Shown: positions 1-12,016 of the stretch, piece by piece
Numbering within the stretch: the first letter of the stretch is position 1
Layout: every line of letters starts with the position of its first letter
NCBI GenBank assembly: GCA_029378245.1
Contig: JARKIF010000001.1
Span: forward strand, 3,658,001 to 3,722,000
Source of the DNA: Roridomyces roridus
Taxonomy: Eukaryota > Basidiomycota > Agaricomycetes > Agaricales > Mycenaceae
Reading direction: 5' to 3'
Length of the DNA: 64,000 bases
The notes under the pieces: model-generated
Told to the model about the DNA's origin: nothing
The model's database searches: none
The model's input: the letters and a program-made list of their open reading frames with translations, nothing else
Program-made: the position numbers and the translations under genes

Positions 1-540
1 GGTTCCAGCGCTGCACGGTTCAATCGGTATCTGAATGGCAGACTTGTATGCGCCGATCTGAATACTTAAGGAGAATGAGCCTTTGAATAATATCCTAAGT
101 GTACAAACCGATGTGGGTCAAATCCCCTCGACGGTCAAAACCTTCTGCTCCTCGCATAGTGCTCCACAATCTCCGACAGCTCACCAGGCAGCTTCATCCT
201 GAAGGAATATATCAAGAAGAGTGAAACTCGGGGCAATGGAGAAAAACACACAATTGTCGCGAGTCCCAATTGCGGCCTGCATTACATCCCAAGGGCCATC
301 TTGAGTCCATCGTCCGCGAGACCACTGTCCTGATTCCCAGTGAGGCCGGTTTCTCGAAGGGCGTGGCGAATTCGCACTATAAGGGATGAGTTTCTGCTTG
401 AAGTTTGGCCAAAAGAGAACCCGCACCGTGATTTGAAGAGGGGTATATTATAGTACTACTATATTTGCGTGATCGGAGCTCCGCCTTCCGCCTGCCCCCT
501 CCCACCAGATGGGTAAGCACGAGCTGTCCATGCACGGTGA

Positions 541-1294
541 GTGCCCCCTCAACCCCCAAGACCCGAGCGGCCCAACTACCATCGGGACGGTGACGTGGCG
601 TCAACGAAATTCGTGGCAGCGACGCTGTGCGGTTACGTGTGCGAATACAAATGGCACGATGTGCCACGGGCCCACCGAGGCTTCCAGGACTGGGATGTAA
701 CGACCGGAGGGGCCAAGGAGGAGCCATCGTGAGTGATCTTGATGACCATTCGCGGTGGCTTGCTGCTTGAGCTAACCACAGACAGCGCTAGCCAGTACTG
801 GCAGGGAAAGGCAGCACCATGCTGCTGGCCGTCTTTGAAAACATGGTGAGAATCAGAGGACAAGAGACCAGACTGCAGGACACACCTTCTCGCCGCTCGA
901 TACCCACACAAACTGCATCCCAGCCTGATCGGTGCGCCTTGTGCACCGCACGCCCAGGTACGTCGAATGTGAGTCGTCTGGACCCTAGAGTCAGAATCCT
1001 GCAGATTCCGACACCGGGAATGTCATACCTCTGCTCGAAGGGCACCCGTGTTAGTCTTTACAGCTTCCCCGTCGGCATGGGCCCAAGCGACTGCTTGTTG
1101 GTACATACGCGGAATATAGCGCTCAGCGATTCTGGTGAGTGGGAATAATCAGACTTTGACCGCAGACGTTACAGAAGCACACAGACCTGCACGGCACGCA
1201 ATTCACGGTCTTGAACCCAAGGTACGAGCAGTTTGACTTTGACGACGTCGGTCAAGAGCGCGTCATGATTTTCTTGCAGGAAAGAAAGTCTTGA
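541..1294 (+). CDS. possible spliced gene, unrecognised
   Basis: Weak model. A plus-strand open stretch from about 541 to 729 can be joined through a GTGAGT donor at 730 to an exon near 792-843. Further candidate exons lie near 928-958 and 1011-1130, and a last one at about 1165-1294 ends in TGA. The last candidate reads as ordinary hydrophilic protein with FTVLNPRYEQFDFDDVGQER. The phases of the middle exons could not all be reconciled and no domain is recognised. The true start may lie further upstream or the gene may be broken. Confidence 0.28.
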
Positions 1295-3089
1295 GTGTCT
1301 CGAGAGTAAAGCGCGATGACAAGCGCACTAAGTATTCTTCCCTGCGAATCGCCTGGCATTATAAGTGGGGAAAATATCAGATGGGCACCACATACCGTTG
1401 AGCCATGGTTTTCTCAAGTTTTGGACGAGGAGAGCATGCGTCACCCTCAACGTTAACCAAACGTTCTCGAATAGATAGCTCCAAGGCTGCAAAGCTCGAA
1501 GCGTGTATCGTCACGATCATGGTTTGAAGCAAGAGACGGCTATCAATATCGGCGGTCGATCCCTTGATCATCCTCGACAATCTCAGCGCCCAATGCATTC
1601 GACGTGAAGAGCTTTCCAGTCGCGTATCATTCGCGCGCGTTGTGCCTGTCGATCCCCGCATTTGAACGACACGGCGCACGCGATCGCCGAACGTCCATTG
1701 AAAAGCCGTGTCAGAGTCAGACCCCTTCAGAAACTGGGAAATGGGTGAGTTGCTAATCGGAGGTACAGCAGAAGAAGATTACCTCCGCCCGAAACTGGCC
1801 CAACATGTCCTTCTGCCCTCGCAACGTCTTGTTGTTTCTCGAGTCTGAGGGTCCCAACCCTCCCGATTCAGAATGCATGAGATTCGGTCCACCTCCGCAA
1901 TGCTTCGACCCTCGCGTACTGGTGGATGGTGCGCAAGCTAATTTCGGGCATTCGTTACCGTCGAGCGCGCAATCAGAACTTGAGAAGAAACTTTGCATCG
2001 ACCAGGGATTCCGGATGGGCAAGATCGAAGCCTGCTGAGCACTGAGCTAAGTCACGGTCGAGAATTAAGAAAGATATTGCACGGACCTAGTAGGCTTGAT
2101 GCTGCCCGTCCTATCCAACCGGACCAACCCTGCGTCGTCGCGTCAATTGACGCCGTGTTCTAACTCCAGTCGACCAACAATGGAACGAGAGCACTGTTCT
2201 CAGGACGAGGATCAACCCTGCCCCAACTGCACACCCATCTGCCAGTCTTTGTAGCAGTCGACGAATGGAAGACCAAGACCTCGAGAACAATAACGAACGA
2301 CTCCAAGGCTTTTCGTTACGAGAAGAGGGACAGGTGGCCACGGCAATTGGGGATTTGCAGTCGAGCACCCGGCGCAAACTGTGCAGAATGAGTTCGATCC
2401 CGGACAGCTAGTCGGTATGAAACCAGTTTGTGAGGTGTCACGAGTGGCGTACAAGGTTCAGTTCTCTACGTCAATGTACTGCAGCAGGACGCCGACGTCG
2501 CTGGCTTGAACGGTGCGCAGCCGACGGTAAGTAGTGTAGAAGAGAAGAGAATTTGACGAAGAAGGCAAGTCGCGCCGACGAAACATTGATCTCTCCGGTG
2601 AAGACAAGGTGAAGACGAGAAAATGCTATCTTCGCAAAAAGAAACAGGTGTGCGGCGGTCATTACAGTTCTATTAATCTCTTCCATTCCTACCCGCCCAG
2701 TCCGACAATTTGACGAAATGATAATAATACAACGTTCTGGAGAAGGATTAGTTCGGGAGGCGAAAGGACCATAGTCAAAACCAGCCTACCAGAGTCGTTA
2801 CTGGTGATTCGCCAAGCTGAGAGTGCCGAGCGGCGGGAGCTGAAGGTTTGAAGTTGGGATAGTATTGTTACGGGAAAGAGACAGTGGCGGCTCGGAGAAT
2901 CTGCTGAAGAATGCTCAATATCGCAAGTACGACGGGGAGTGGAGTAGCCGCTCACCTATCTTCGACGATGAACGATCGCGCCTGCGCGACGATTGATTTC
3001 TTCGTACTTGCTAGAGGGTCGAGTCCAGTCGAATTGGAGAATGGAGAAAAGTGGAGGTGTGGGTGATAAATCTTCTCTGGGCAACACCA
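1295..3089. other. stretch with no confident gene
   Basis: Several short open frames occur on both strands. The best is a plus-strand stretch at about 1,755-2,038 that contains ECMRFGPPPQCFDP and ends in TGA. None can be extended with clean splice sites or matched to a family. A spliced gene of low expression quality or an extension of the neighbouring models cannot be excluded. Confidence 0.3.
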
Positions 3090-4619
3090 CTACGAGCTGA
3101 AGAACTTTGTGGGAGATAACATGGAATCTTCTTCGTCTTCACTCCAGGAAGATGAGACCGAGGGCGAGCGGTCGCGCCTAGAAAGAAAAAGCAAGTGACC
3201 AGCGAGGGGGCGGGGTGTAGCCACAGCAGGTGGGGGTGGAGAGAAGAGGTGGTAAGAGGGAGAGATGTCGACACCATCTTGGAGATTGGCGAGCCAGCGT
3301 CGAGTGTCGGCTCCTCCCGGCGTTCTCGGCGTCTGTGGCAGATCTACGGCCCCTAAAGTCGAATTGGCACACCCCGAAGTCATCCAAACAGAAACATACC
3401 AAGTTGACGGGGATCCTGCGAGTAACGAGTCAGTATCGAGACCCGGAGGTGGCACAGAACGTACTGCTGGAGTCCTATTCAGATTCGACCATTTCATTCC
3501 GCGCGGCGGGTTTGGGGAGTTGGGGGTCAACTCTGGCAGCGGCGAATTGGGCGCCTGAGGGACGAGCTTGGCACAATCGTGAATAGAGGGAGGTTGACGA
3601 TAATGTGCTCACGTACGACCATAGATGCGGCATTTGACGGAACGGGTGCTGGCGGAACCAAGGGCGGAATCCGTATGAGCAGCTTGACCTGGACATATGG
3701 TCGTCAATGAGGGCAGGGGCAGATTGGGTTTGCGTACCGGGGCCGGAAGGGGAGCGAGTGCTGGGGCAGGCGTCTCGGGAACCTTGTCATTGAGTCAGGC
3801 CAAGGATCGCAGAAAGCAGCGACAACAACGTACTGGTGGCAGCGCCGTCTTTCTCCGTTGCTCGTACTTGCTACGGAGACGTAGAAACGATTCCCTCGCT
3901 GCGAGTCACATAAGGAAGGACGGACGGATAGAATCGAACGGGTGAACATACTTTTGCTGGGGTGCGCTGCATTTTCCGACCCAGCAGGCCTTCTGGATGA
4001 CATTAAGCAAGGAGCGATACAATAGTGAGCATCGGAAACTCACTGCTTTTCTCGACGGGCTTTGCAGCCGACCTCGACGAGCGGGGTGAACAAATCCAAT
4101 AGCCATGGCATGACCTTCTCCAGACCTCCAACATCGTCGTGGAGTGCGCCAACCCGCATATAAAATGCCTGAAGTAAATGATGCTCTGGAGGGAAACTTG
4201 GGGAAGTGCCTGCGATGCTGGTTTTGCGCATAATGGCGCTCAAAACTTTATCGGAGAGCAGGCAGCCTCTCAAGGTCTTGGAAATGTGGGTGTCAGCTCG
4301 CTGAGAACGAAAAGGCGGCAGGAAGACTTACTTCGCCGAGCTTGCTTTCACACTGAGATATCCCTATTGCGTTGTGGAAAGCTACCCCGAACGCATACTG
4401 GGTCGCGCCCCGACCTACCGCCAAAAGTCAGTAGCGAGTCTGCCAGGATAGAGAATCCACCATACCTGTTACGGCGAGTTCGGTTTTTGCCTCTCCTGTC
4501 CCACTGAGCAACGGCTCCCAGCTCGTCGTGTCGTCGAAAGCGACATCTATTACTCTATAGTCGGACCCGCCGACGTGGTCGTCCATGCTCTTGATAATGT
4601 ACTGTTGGTGGTCCGCCAT
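3090..4619 (-). CDS. paralogous helical family member 1, unrecognised
   Basis: The start is placed at the ATG ending at 4619 (MADHQQYIIKSMDD). The first intron begins about 4,465 (GTATGG) and several further short introns follow. The central exon (about 4,040-4,270) contains FYMRVGALHDDVGGLEK followed by a hydrophobic stretch ending LFTPLVEVG. The same pattern, aromatic/hydrophobic then VGAL or MGAL then D and G then a hydrophobic helix with F-x-P-h, occurs in the minus-strand genes at 5.5-6.8 and 9.6-11.5 kb. Downstream exons are Pro-rich and the likely C terminus is acidic and Ser-rich (SWSEDEEDSMLSPTKFFSS, stop at 3090). No known domain is recognised. The N-terminal half is reasonably supported, and the exon chain of the Pro-rich part is uncertain. 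Confidence 0.48.
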
Positions 4620-5542
4620 TGTGAAGGTATCCGAAAGTTATCGCGGGATATCGCGGAGAAGTCTATGTATGACGGTCCAGGTCAAGAGCGACGCGATCAC
4701 GTTACGTTGACATGCTCCATCAGCACGGGGACGTTGCCGCGGCGCTTATCTCGGATTCGAGCACGTTCCCTCCCGAAATTCACTCAAACATTACTCCCAC
4801 CTGCCACAGCTTGCCACCCGGAGCAAGGCAGCAGGACGCAACTATGCGCAAAAGTAGCTATAGCACACAGCGCCTGGGGCATCTTCGCGCCCGAAAATCG
4901 CCGCTCACTTTGACACATCAGAAAATCGCAAGTCGGGAGGCCTGCGTCAACCCTCGAGTCTATACATAGTGAACTTCGAGCGAGATCGCGAATGATGAAT
5001 ACACAAAGACGAAAAGGCTGTTGGCTCGCATCCCTTGTGCCCACTAACTCCTCGGTACTTATCCAAATCCCTCAGCTCCATTTCGTTGCGACCTTGGCTC
5101 AGCTGTAAAATTGTTCCGCCCTCAGACTGAGTCGCCTCTCCGGAGCGCATGGGTTCAATCCCCCAAGCAAGCAACAAGATCGTGACGGCTCAGGACCGCC
5201 AAACTTCTACTCTGGCAAAGTAGAATGGTCCTGAAACCGTGCCCGGGGTAGTGCGTTTCTCGATCGGTGTTCTCTCCCCACTTCGGCATTTTTTTTCGCT
5301 TCCATACACCTTTTTATACACACTGGGATGGGGGGAAAAGAAATCGATCATTCCACCAAGTACATACAATTCGAAACGTATACTACATAGGTATCACAGT
5401 CCAAAGGTATCAAAGTAGAAAGAGACACTCGCGCCCAGGCAGGGATCAAAAACCAGACGACCGACGAGCATGCTTGTTCCGGGGACGAGAAGGTGAACTC
5501 GGCAGCAGAAAGTTCTGTCCCAGCGAGGAGCGTTTGCGTTTA

Positions 5543-6806
5543 CTAGGTTCGTGCTTCCCCAGCGTCGTCGTCGTTGCTTGACTCGATACTAGAACGGTCA
5601 GAATGAGGCAGCGAAGAGAAACTGGGAAAACCGCACCCATCGGCGGGCCATCCTATGAGTCGTAAGCGGGAGAACTGGGAAGCGGGAGGCAACGTACTGT
5701 CTGTGCACCGGAGGCAAAAGCAACAACCGCCTATGGAGCGTGTCAGAGATGATCACGAAGATTCTGTTCACGTACTGGCGTGGACAAGGAGAGCAGAGAC
5801 CCAACAGGTCTTTCGGGCTTAAACGCGAATTTGGGGACAGGATCCTGGGTATTATACGGCTACGCAAGTTGTGAATATTCGGAAACATAGGTGAGAGTAT
5901 CATACCAATAAGCTAAGGGGGTAACGCGGGGAGACCGGGAGATTGGGTATCTCTGCCAGGTTCTGTCGAGCTTGGGACGCATTAACGTGAAAGTCCCGGA
6001 GAATTTGTAAAGATTCTGTAAGCCGCAGTGAGAAGAAGGGAGAGCTTCCGAGCTGTTGAAGACCTTCGGTTTGAGCGTCTCTGGCGTCCTTCGCCTTCTT
6101 CCCCTCCTTCGCCTGGGACGCGCCTTTCTCCGTCGTGCTCCCCTCTTGGTCCTTTTTCTTCTTCTTATCCTCCGCAATAAGACTAGACAAACGTGAATAT
6201 ACCGGAAACGCAATGAGACTACATGGGGCTCACCTCTGATGCCAATACTCTACGATTCCAATGTGCACCATCGGAGTAAAGACACCAAGTAAGAATGGGC
6301 CAAGCTTGGAGAAACCCTGGACGTCGTTCCAAAGAGCTCCCATCCAAGCCCAAAAGAACAGCTTCTGCTCAGCGAGCGAGTTGAGGTCCGCTGCAGATTC
6401 GGGATCAAGCTTGCGCAAAAGCGTGCTTGCCATTTCCTCTGAGTAGAAACATCTCTGGAGCGTCTTCACAGCAACCATCAGTTCGACGAGATGAAAAAGA
6501 TTGCAAATGTGCCCACCTCGGAGAGGTCAAGATCCTCTCCCTTGCGTTCACTGGATGCCCGGTAGGCCTCCGTGATGATCCATGCAGCCGAGCTTAGTCC
6601 TGGAATACGAGTCTTCAGTGACAAACTCGCTTTGGCTGCTACATCTACACACCTATCGTCGCAAGCTGCTGGCGAACGGAGTCATCCGGATGGCACAGCA
6701 ACGCCCAGCTCGATTCCTCCATGTCCGGGGCAACAAGGTCAACCTTGAGCCGGTCGACATAGAGCCGCATCTTTTTCCTCGTCGCCGCTTCTAATCGAGA
6801 GGTCAT
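5543..6806 (-). CDS. paralogous helical family member 2, unrecognised
   Basis: Start ATG at 6806 (MTSRLEAATRKKMRLYVDRL). Exon 1 runs to about 6,652, where a GTGTGT donor follows. Later exons read SAAWIITEAYRASSERKG and then, in phase after a 62 bp intron, RCFYSEEMASTLLRKLDPE. The exon at about 6,233-6,417 carries FFWAWMGALWNDVQGFSKLG followed by FLLGVFTPMVHIG, which parallels the neighbours at 4.1 and 11.0 kb. Past an intron (about 6,185-6,235) comes a Lys-rich charged region beginning IAEDKKKKKDQEGS. The C terminus is Ser-rich and acidic (SSIESSNDDDAGEART, stop 5543-5545). Overall: an N-terminal helical part and a low-complexity basic/acidic tail. Function unknown. This is the best-resolved of the three paralogues. 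Confidence 0.58.
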
Positions 6807-7346
6807 TGAAAGGTCTGGTGTCGCGAGAGGCGGGTGGTATCGCTAGAGATGGTGGTGGAAAGAAGAGGTGGCGCACTGATCAATCAGCCGACGCGACGCG
6901 ATAATAACAGTGTCGAAAAGGGATTTCTTATATTTTCTCGTGGCTACACCGTGCCCTGAGACGAAACGGAGTATATGACTCTTGAATCGTGAGCGAATCA
7001 CCGTTTTACATTTCAAGATGAGCAAGGAGTACTATAACGGGCACCCACTCCGAGTCCATTCTTCACCAATCTGCTAACCACGCGTCAGGCTGCGTGCTCC
7101 AGTCTCTATATCCCTGAGCATATCATCCAGGTCACCCTGTATTAGCACCCTACGCCTAGTAGAGCAACCCTGGCAACTCTTGGCGAAAGGATTGAATCCG
7201 CCATGACCAGTCCACCGAGCAGCATTCAAGGGCGCGCCGAAGCAAAAGACCCGATGATCCGTTCGTACACTTGAAGCGCCCACCCCCACGGTTGGCACGC
7301 GACTACCTCCATGCTCTCGTTCTCCAGAAACGAGATCATATTCTGG

Positions 7347-8788
7347 TTATGTACGCCCCCGCAGCGGCGAGCCTCGAAACTTGGGAAGGCAAAGCACTTG
7401 GACCGGGTCTTGGAGGTGCTGCAGGGCGTTATATGCGGAGCACGTCGAACGAGGCGTCAGGAAAGTGGAGTGTGAGCACATTTGGTGCGGGGTGACGCGT
7501 CTGGTCATGTCGAGGGTGATGGGCACAGGCAGCATGGGCACATTCCACTTGGGCAACTGCGGAAGGTATGCGCGGTGCAGCCGGTAAGGGCAAGACACGC
7601 TCGTGGTCACCGTGGCCATACTGGATGTGGAGGAGCAACGGTAGAGGAGGATGCCAGTGAAGAGAAGGAGGAAGGGTGTCGTGGTGGTAGCTGCACTGGC
7701 TAAACAACTGCCAGTGGGCGGAACAATTCCCAGTCGTACGGGCAGCGGCAGCTCGTGGAGGTGTTGTTTGACACCAACAGAGCACCCTTTGTGCGGCAAG
7801 TAGTAGGAAAGTCGAGGACTATTGAAGATTGAGCACAATGACAGCAGCTCGACTATAGAGGTACCGCACCGATGGAGGGCTTGAAGATAACGGTACGCCC
7901 CGTGGAGTGCCCTTGACGGTTTTTGGGCCGAATCCGGCGTGAATTGGCACGGAGGACTCGAAGCACGGGCAGCGAGTGAACTTTTGAAATGGCGGCAAGG
8001 ACCAGTGTTTCTTGGTGCTGTATCTTCCTCGCGTTCCAATATACCTGCGCCGGTCCTAGAACGCGTTAGTGGAGCATATTGAAAGAATGCGACCCGCCGT
8101 ACTCTCCTTCGCCGCTAGAGGGCTTGAGAAGTACGTTGTACTCGGTGCAGCCTTCTTGCTGGCTTTGGAGTCAAACAATAGATATGCATCCTTGCTGTTC
8201 GGCGGGGTTGGAGCAGGAGGGTAGTAGAAGCGCAGGTGGCGACTGAGGTACGACTCGTGGTTGAAATCATCCTTCCGACGGTTGTTGACGTCCCATAATG
8301 CATGTAGAAAGTGCTCGCCGCGAATGAACGGATCCGAAGTCGGGACCGTCCTCGATTCTTAGCATGGAACGGGTTAGTTGACGATAGTCAAAGTGTTCCG
8401 GAACCACTCACCAGATCGTTGACAGCGCCTGGTCGCGCTGCAGAAGAACCCAGTCATCCGCGTATGGGCATCCACATAGCCTTGCTTCGAGTTTGTCGAG
8501 GAAAACGTCATGGTTTCGTCCACAAAAAGCAGCAGGGAGAGGTCGCAGCGGATGTCGAGCGTCTCTTCTCTGTCTGCGACTCTGCGGCTGAGAGGATGGT
8601 GGATACTCTGGGAAGTGTATCGGCGAAAGCCTTGGCGGTAGTTGGCCAAAAGGGACCGTCGTGGGTGCAGCTAGCTCATCCGGTCTTGAACGAAAGAATG
8701 GTCTTTTGGACGACGCAAAAAGTGTGGCCAGAGCGACAATTGCGAAAGCGGTTTCCTGGTCACGGGGTACGGCCTGCAGGTCTGCCAT
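7347..8788 (-). CDS. multi-exon gene, unrecognised
   Basis: Candidate start ATG at 8788 (MADLQAVPRDQETAFAIVAL). An exon at about 8,423-8,640 reads in one frame as DLSLLLFVDETMTFSSTN and ends at a GTGAGT donor. In phase after a 54 bp intron comes PFIRGEHFLHALWDVNNRRK, continuing to FYYPPAPTPPNSKDAYLLFD near 8,190. Further exons towards 7,350 include SYYLPHKGCSVGVKQHLHE and LPQLPKWNVPMLPVPITLDM. The junction between the first ATG and the 8.4-8.6 kb exon needs a frame change that no clear intron explains, so the start is uncertain. No family is recognised, and the motif shared by the two flanking genes is not visible here. Confidence 0.42.
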
Positions 8789-9575
8789 TACTACTTGCCA
8801 GGTAGCGCAGAACTGAGTCGTCGCAATCTACATCTCTCTGGGATCGAAACCCCGGACCCGGTGAGGGGCGGCACAGCTGAAGGCGGAACGATTTACAGCT
8901 GCGCCAAAGAGACGTTGGAATGAATCACTCGATCTCCATTCCATTAGATTCCATTCCTTGCGGACTCGGAAGCAACGCACTCAATCCTTCTTGCCTACCA
9001 CCGTCCGAGTCGAGACCGAACCTTCAAGTCTCCTCCAGCCTCCCTCCCAACTGGCAGTGGACGCGTGCTTGGGAATGACAAGACCGCAAATGAGCTTCGA
9101 GTCGTCTCCTCAAGCGCTCCGTTGACCGAGAGACAACCCAGCCTCTCTCACTTTCTGGGCAGTCGATACACAAGATTCTTTACGCTTCCCAGACCGCCCA
9201 TTCCTCGAGATTTGCTATATTCCGTGGGCACGTCCAAAAATCCAGTGGTCGACGCGCGCGTATTCACCAAGCCTCTCTCGTCGTCCCCCTTCGCGTTCTT
9301 TGAAGCCGTTAGATGCCCGTCTGCCATTGTGTGTGCTCGTGTACTTCCCTTCATTTTCACACCACCGTACGGACAAAATCAAGACAAAATACAACTTTTT
9401 TTTGCCTCGATTTTGAATCTGCTTCTTTGAGTCCCCTCATAACAATCTCCAGTCAAAGAGGGAGAGAGAGCGCCCAGAGCAAGCCCAGAGAGAGACAAAA
9501 TTGAGATACATTGGAGTTTCCACAAATCGATACAGACGGATTTTGATACAAGAAAAAACTACACCAGCGTCGGCA
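8789..9575. other. intergenic stretch
   Basis: No gene is supported. Open frames here are short, T/C-rich and give low-complexity translations. The stretch 9,360-9,560 is A/T- and purine-rich, as expected for untranslated or intergenic DNA between two minus-strand genes. Confidence 0.4.
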
Positions 9576-11473
9576 CTAATCCCCTTGCCGTTGGCGTTTG
9601 ACCCACAAAGGAGGTGCATCCGACCACAAACACGAATGACGAGGAGAGGGAGGAGGCCTCTTTTGAGACCAACGGGCCACTGGCACGTCAATTCCATCTT
9701 CCTCGTCCAAGCGGGGATCTGGCTGAAAATGAGTACCAGTCGAGCCGATTTGAATAGAAGGCAGACCGGCTTCGCAGTCCCAGTTCCTGGGGGTCAGAGG
9801 CATCCGCACCGGAGATGACTCGGGTGTCATCCGTCCCACTTTGCCTTTGGTGTTGGCGGACGCGGGAAGAGTACCTGCAAGGGTGATTAGCACCCACAGG
9901 ACAAGCAACACCAATTCTACGCACGACGCAGAGCGATGGTTATCGGGGGAGCTAGGGGGGCCGAGGTCTATATCGTGGATGTCGGTGAACAGGATTTTCG
10001 AGAGAACTTGGCAACTCACCGACGGTTGGGAATATGACGAAGCGGCGGGTGCAGAAGACTCTGACGAACCGGTCCCTGCGCGCCGGGTAAGTACGTGTTC
10101 ACCAGCCGGAAGAACATATAACTACCTGACGCGTTATCAGCGGGAAACTCTGCAGCCTTCGTGGTTGCCGCGACCAGCGCGAGCCTCTATGATGGAGGTC
10201 AGCAACCAGACAACACCAAGAATCTGCTCACGCACCGCGAAAGAGGGACGTCGTGGCCAAGAGCGGCATACCAGTACCGAAGCAACATCTTCATCATCCT
10301 CCGTCCCGCTCTCGTCGTCCTCGGTGCCTGTCTCCTGTTGGCCAATCTCACTCTCCTCTTCCTCAGCTCCCGTCTCCTGCTGCTCGGCCTCACTCTCCTC
10401 CTGGCCCTCCTCCCTCTCCTCCTCCTCACTCGTTGCATACAAGGGTATGGGGACCACCTCCAGATCATCCACAGAGAAAGACTCTTCTTCGCCGTCCGCG
10501 TCGCTCGCCTCGTCAACATCTCCGGAGTACGCGTTGGTTACGCCTGGCGCCAATCCGTCGTCAATGCCGTTTTTGCCCTCTGCACCGCACGTGTCCTTGA
10601 CACTAGTCTGGCTGTGGTCGATCTGGCGACCATGGATGGGCTTGCAGTCGCCGGAGACTTGACTGAAAACTTTAAACATCGTTTGAAGGACTTCGAGCTC
10701 TGTATATCCAAGATGAACAAGGGTAGTACACCAATGGAACGAACGCACCTGCGGGAATGACGGCCGCTCCGCTTTTGGCCTTAGCACGCGCATGAGGTCT
10801 GACAGACTTCTCATTCTCATCCTCGTCAATACTGCAGGATAGCAAACGCGTGAGTGAAATACAAGAGGATGATACAACGAAACCAAACTTACAACTCGTC
10901 TCGAGCGTTCTTTGCCGCCGTCAACAGTTGAAGGAAGAGAGGAACCAGAAAGGCTTCTGCGAGTTCCTCCCACCCGTTGTCATCTTGACAAAGAGCTCCG
11001 ACATAGACGTAGAGGGAGGAGAGCATGTGGTTCTTGACGCGTAGCGGTATGCGCACCCCGCCCAATTCCATCTGCGGGAGGAGGAGGGAGACCATTCGGT
11101 CTGAAAGAATGAAGTCGCGGACGATCTTAATAACACGTAAGAACCAGATTCCATAATCGATCGAGAAGCGTGAACCTGGTAGTGTACGCGGTCCTGGAGC
11201 CCTAGAACGGCGCCGCCATGCACCTGCATGAATGCTTTCCAGAAGCTGAGATCGACGGGTCCGTGGCCTGAGAATCGCAGTCAGTTAGTAAACGAGCTCG
11301 CCTAGGCTGAAAGTGGAAGACGCACCTTGCAGCCAGAGCGCGGTCCTGTCCTTTTCCGACGAGGAGATAGCCCAAGCCCATGCTGCTTCGCTCGTTGGAC
11401 ATGAATAGGACAAAGAGAGGCCATGTCGTATGACGGCACGCATGGCAGTTTCAGCGCGCGCTTTCCACGCCAT
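9576..11473 (-). CDS. paralogous helical family member 3 with acidic tail, unrecognised
   Basis: Start ATG at 11473 (MAWKARAETAMRAVIRHG). Intron 1 is a clean GTGCGT...TCTCAG of 58 bp. It joins ...TALWLQ to HGPVDLSFWKAFMQVHGG in phase. After a second intron the exon at about 10,893-11,125 reads IVRDFILSDRMVSLLLPQM, then LYVYVGALCQDDNGWEELAE with the hydrophobic LVPLFLQLL. This is the motif shared with the genes at 3.1-4.6 and 5.5-6.8 kb. A GTAAGT intron at about 10,840-10,892 leads to a charged exon. The long following exon is extremely Glu/Asp-rich (10,260-10,480; EEEEREEGQEESEAEQQETG). A last exon ends at 9576 (VKRQRQGD). Function unknown. An acidic tail like this often mediates binding to basic partners, but that is only an inference. 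Confidence 0.52.
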
Positions 11474-12016
11474 TTGAGATATTATTGAATGTGGAGGGGA
11501 GAGGGTAAACGCGCGGGTGGAGGGGTGAAGGTGGTGGTGGAAGAAGAGGATGCCTCGATCAAATCCAACTGGGCTCGTCTCGACTGGTCACTGGAAGCCG
11601 AGTTTCTTCGTCTTGACTTGCTTCATCTCAATGCCCCTGCTCGCTGCGTGTCGACAAGTGTAAGCCTGCCCAAGTGCATCTGAGATGCGCAGGATGCGCG
11701 AGACTGGGCCTCCTCCAACGTTCACTGGTTCAGGTGCCCGTAGAGACTGGAACTCACGGCCTCATAGGTTCTCAGAGGACGGACGGTGGTGCGGTCAAGG
11801 GAAGAAGGGCGGCTTCTCTCCTAGATACCGGCAACAAATCATGATATAGACGTCTTCGACGCGTCGATCCCCAAGCGGCCACAAGTCAGAAAGTGCCTGG
11901 ACTGAACAGAAAGCTAGGCTACGGGACTGTCTAGAATGCGCAGCACAAAGAGTAATTAGTTCAATCGTATTCCGTTCGCTATAGCTTCAATACATGGCAG
12001 AGCATTCATGCAGACT
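11474..12016. other. intergenic stretch
   Basis: No gene is supported between the start of the minus-strand gene at 11473 and the stop of the next minus-strand gene at 12017. Only short, compositionally biased frames are present. It should hold the promoter of the former and the 3' end of the latter. Confidence 0.4.

Noticed and set aside
9841..10760. Plus-strand Ser/Leu-rich frames (273 and 199 codons)
   Set aside because: Complement of the Glu/Asp-rich tail of the minus-strand gene; the composition mirrors GAG/GAA runs.
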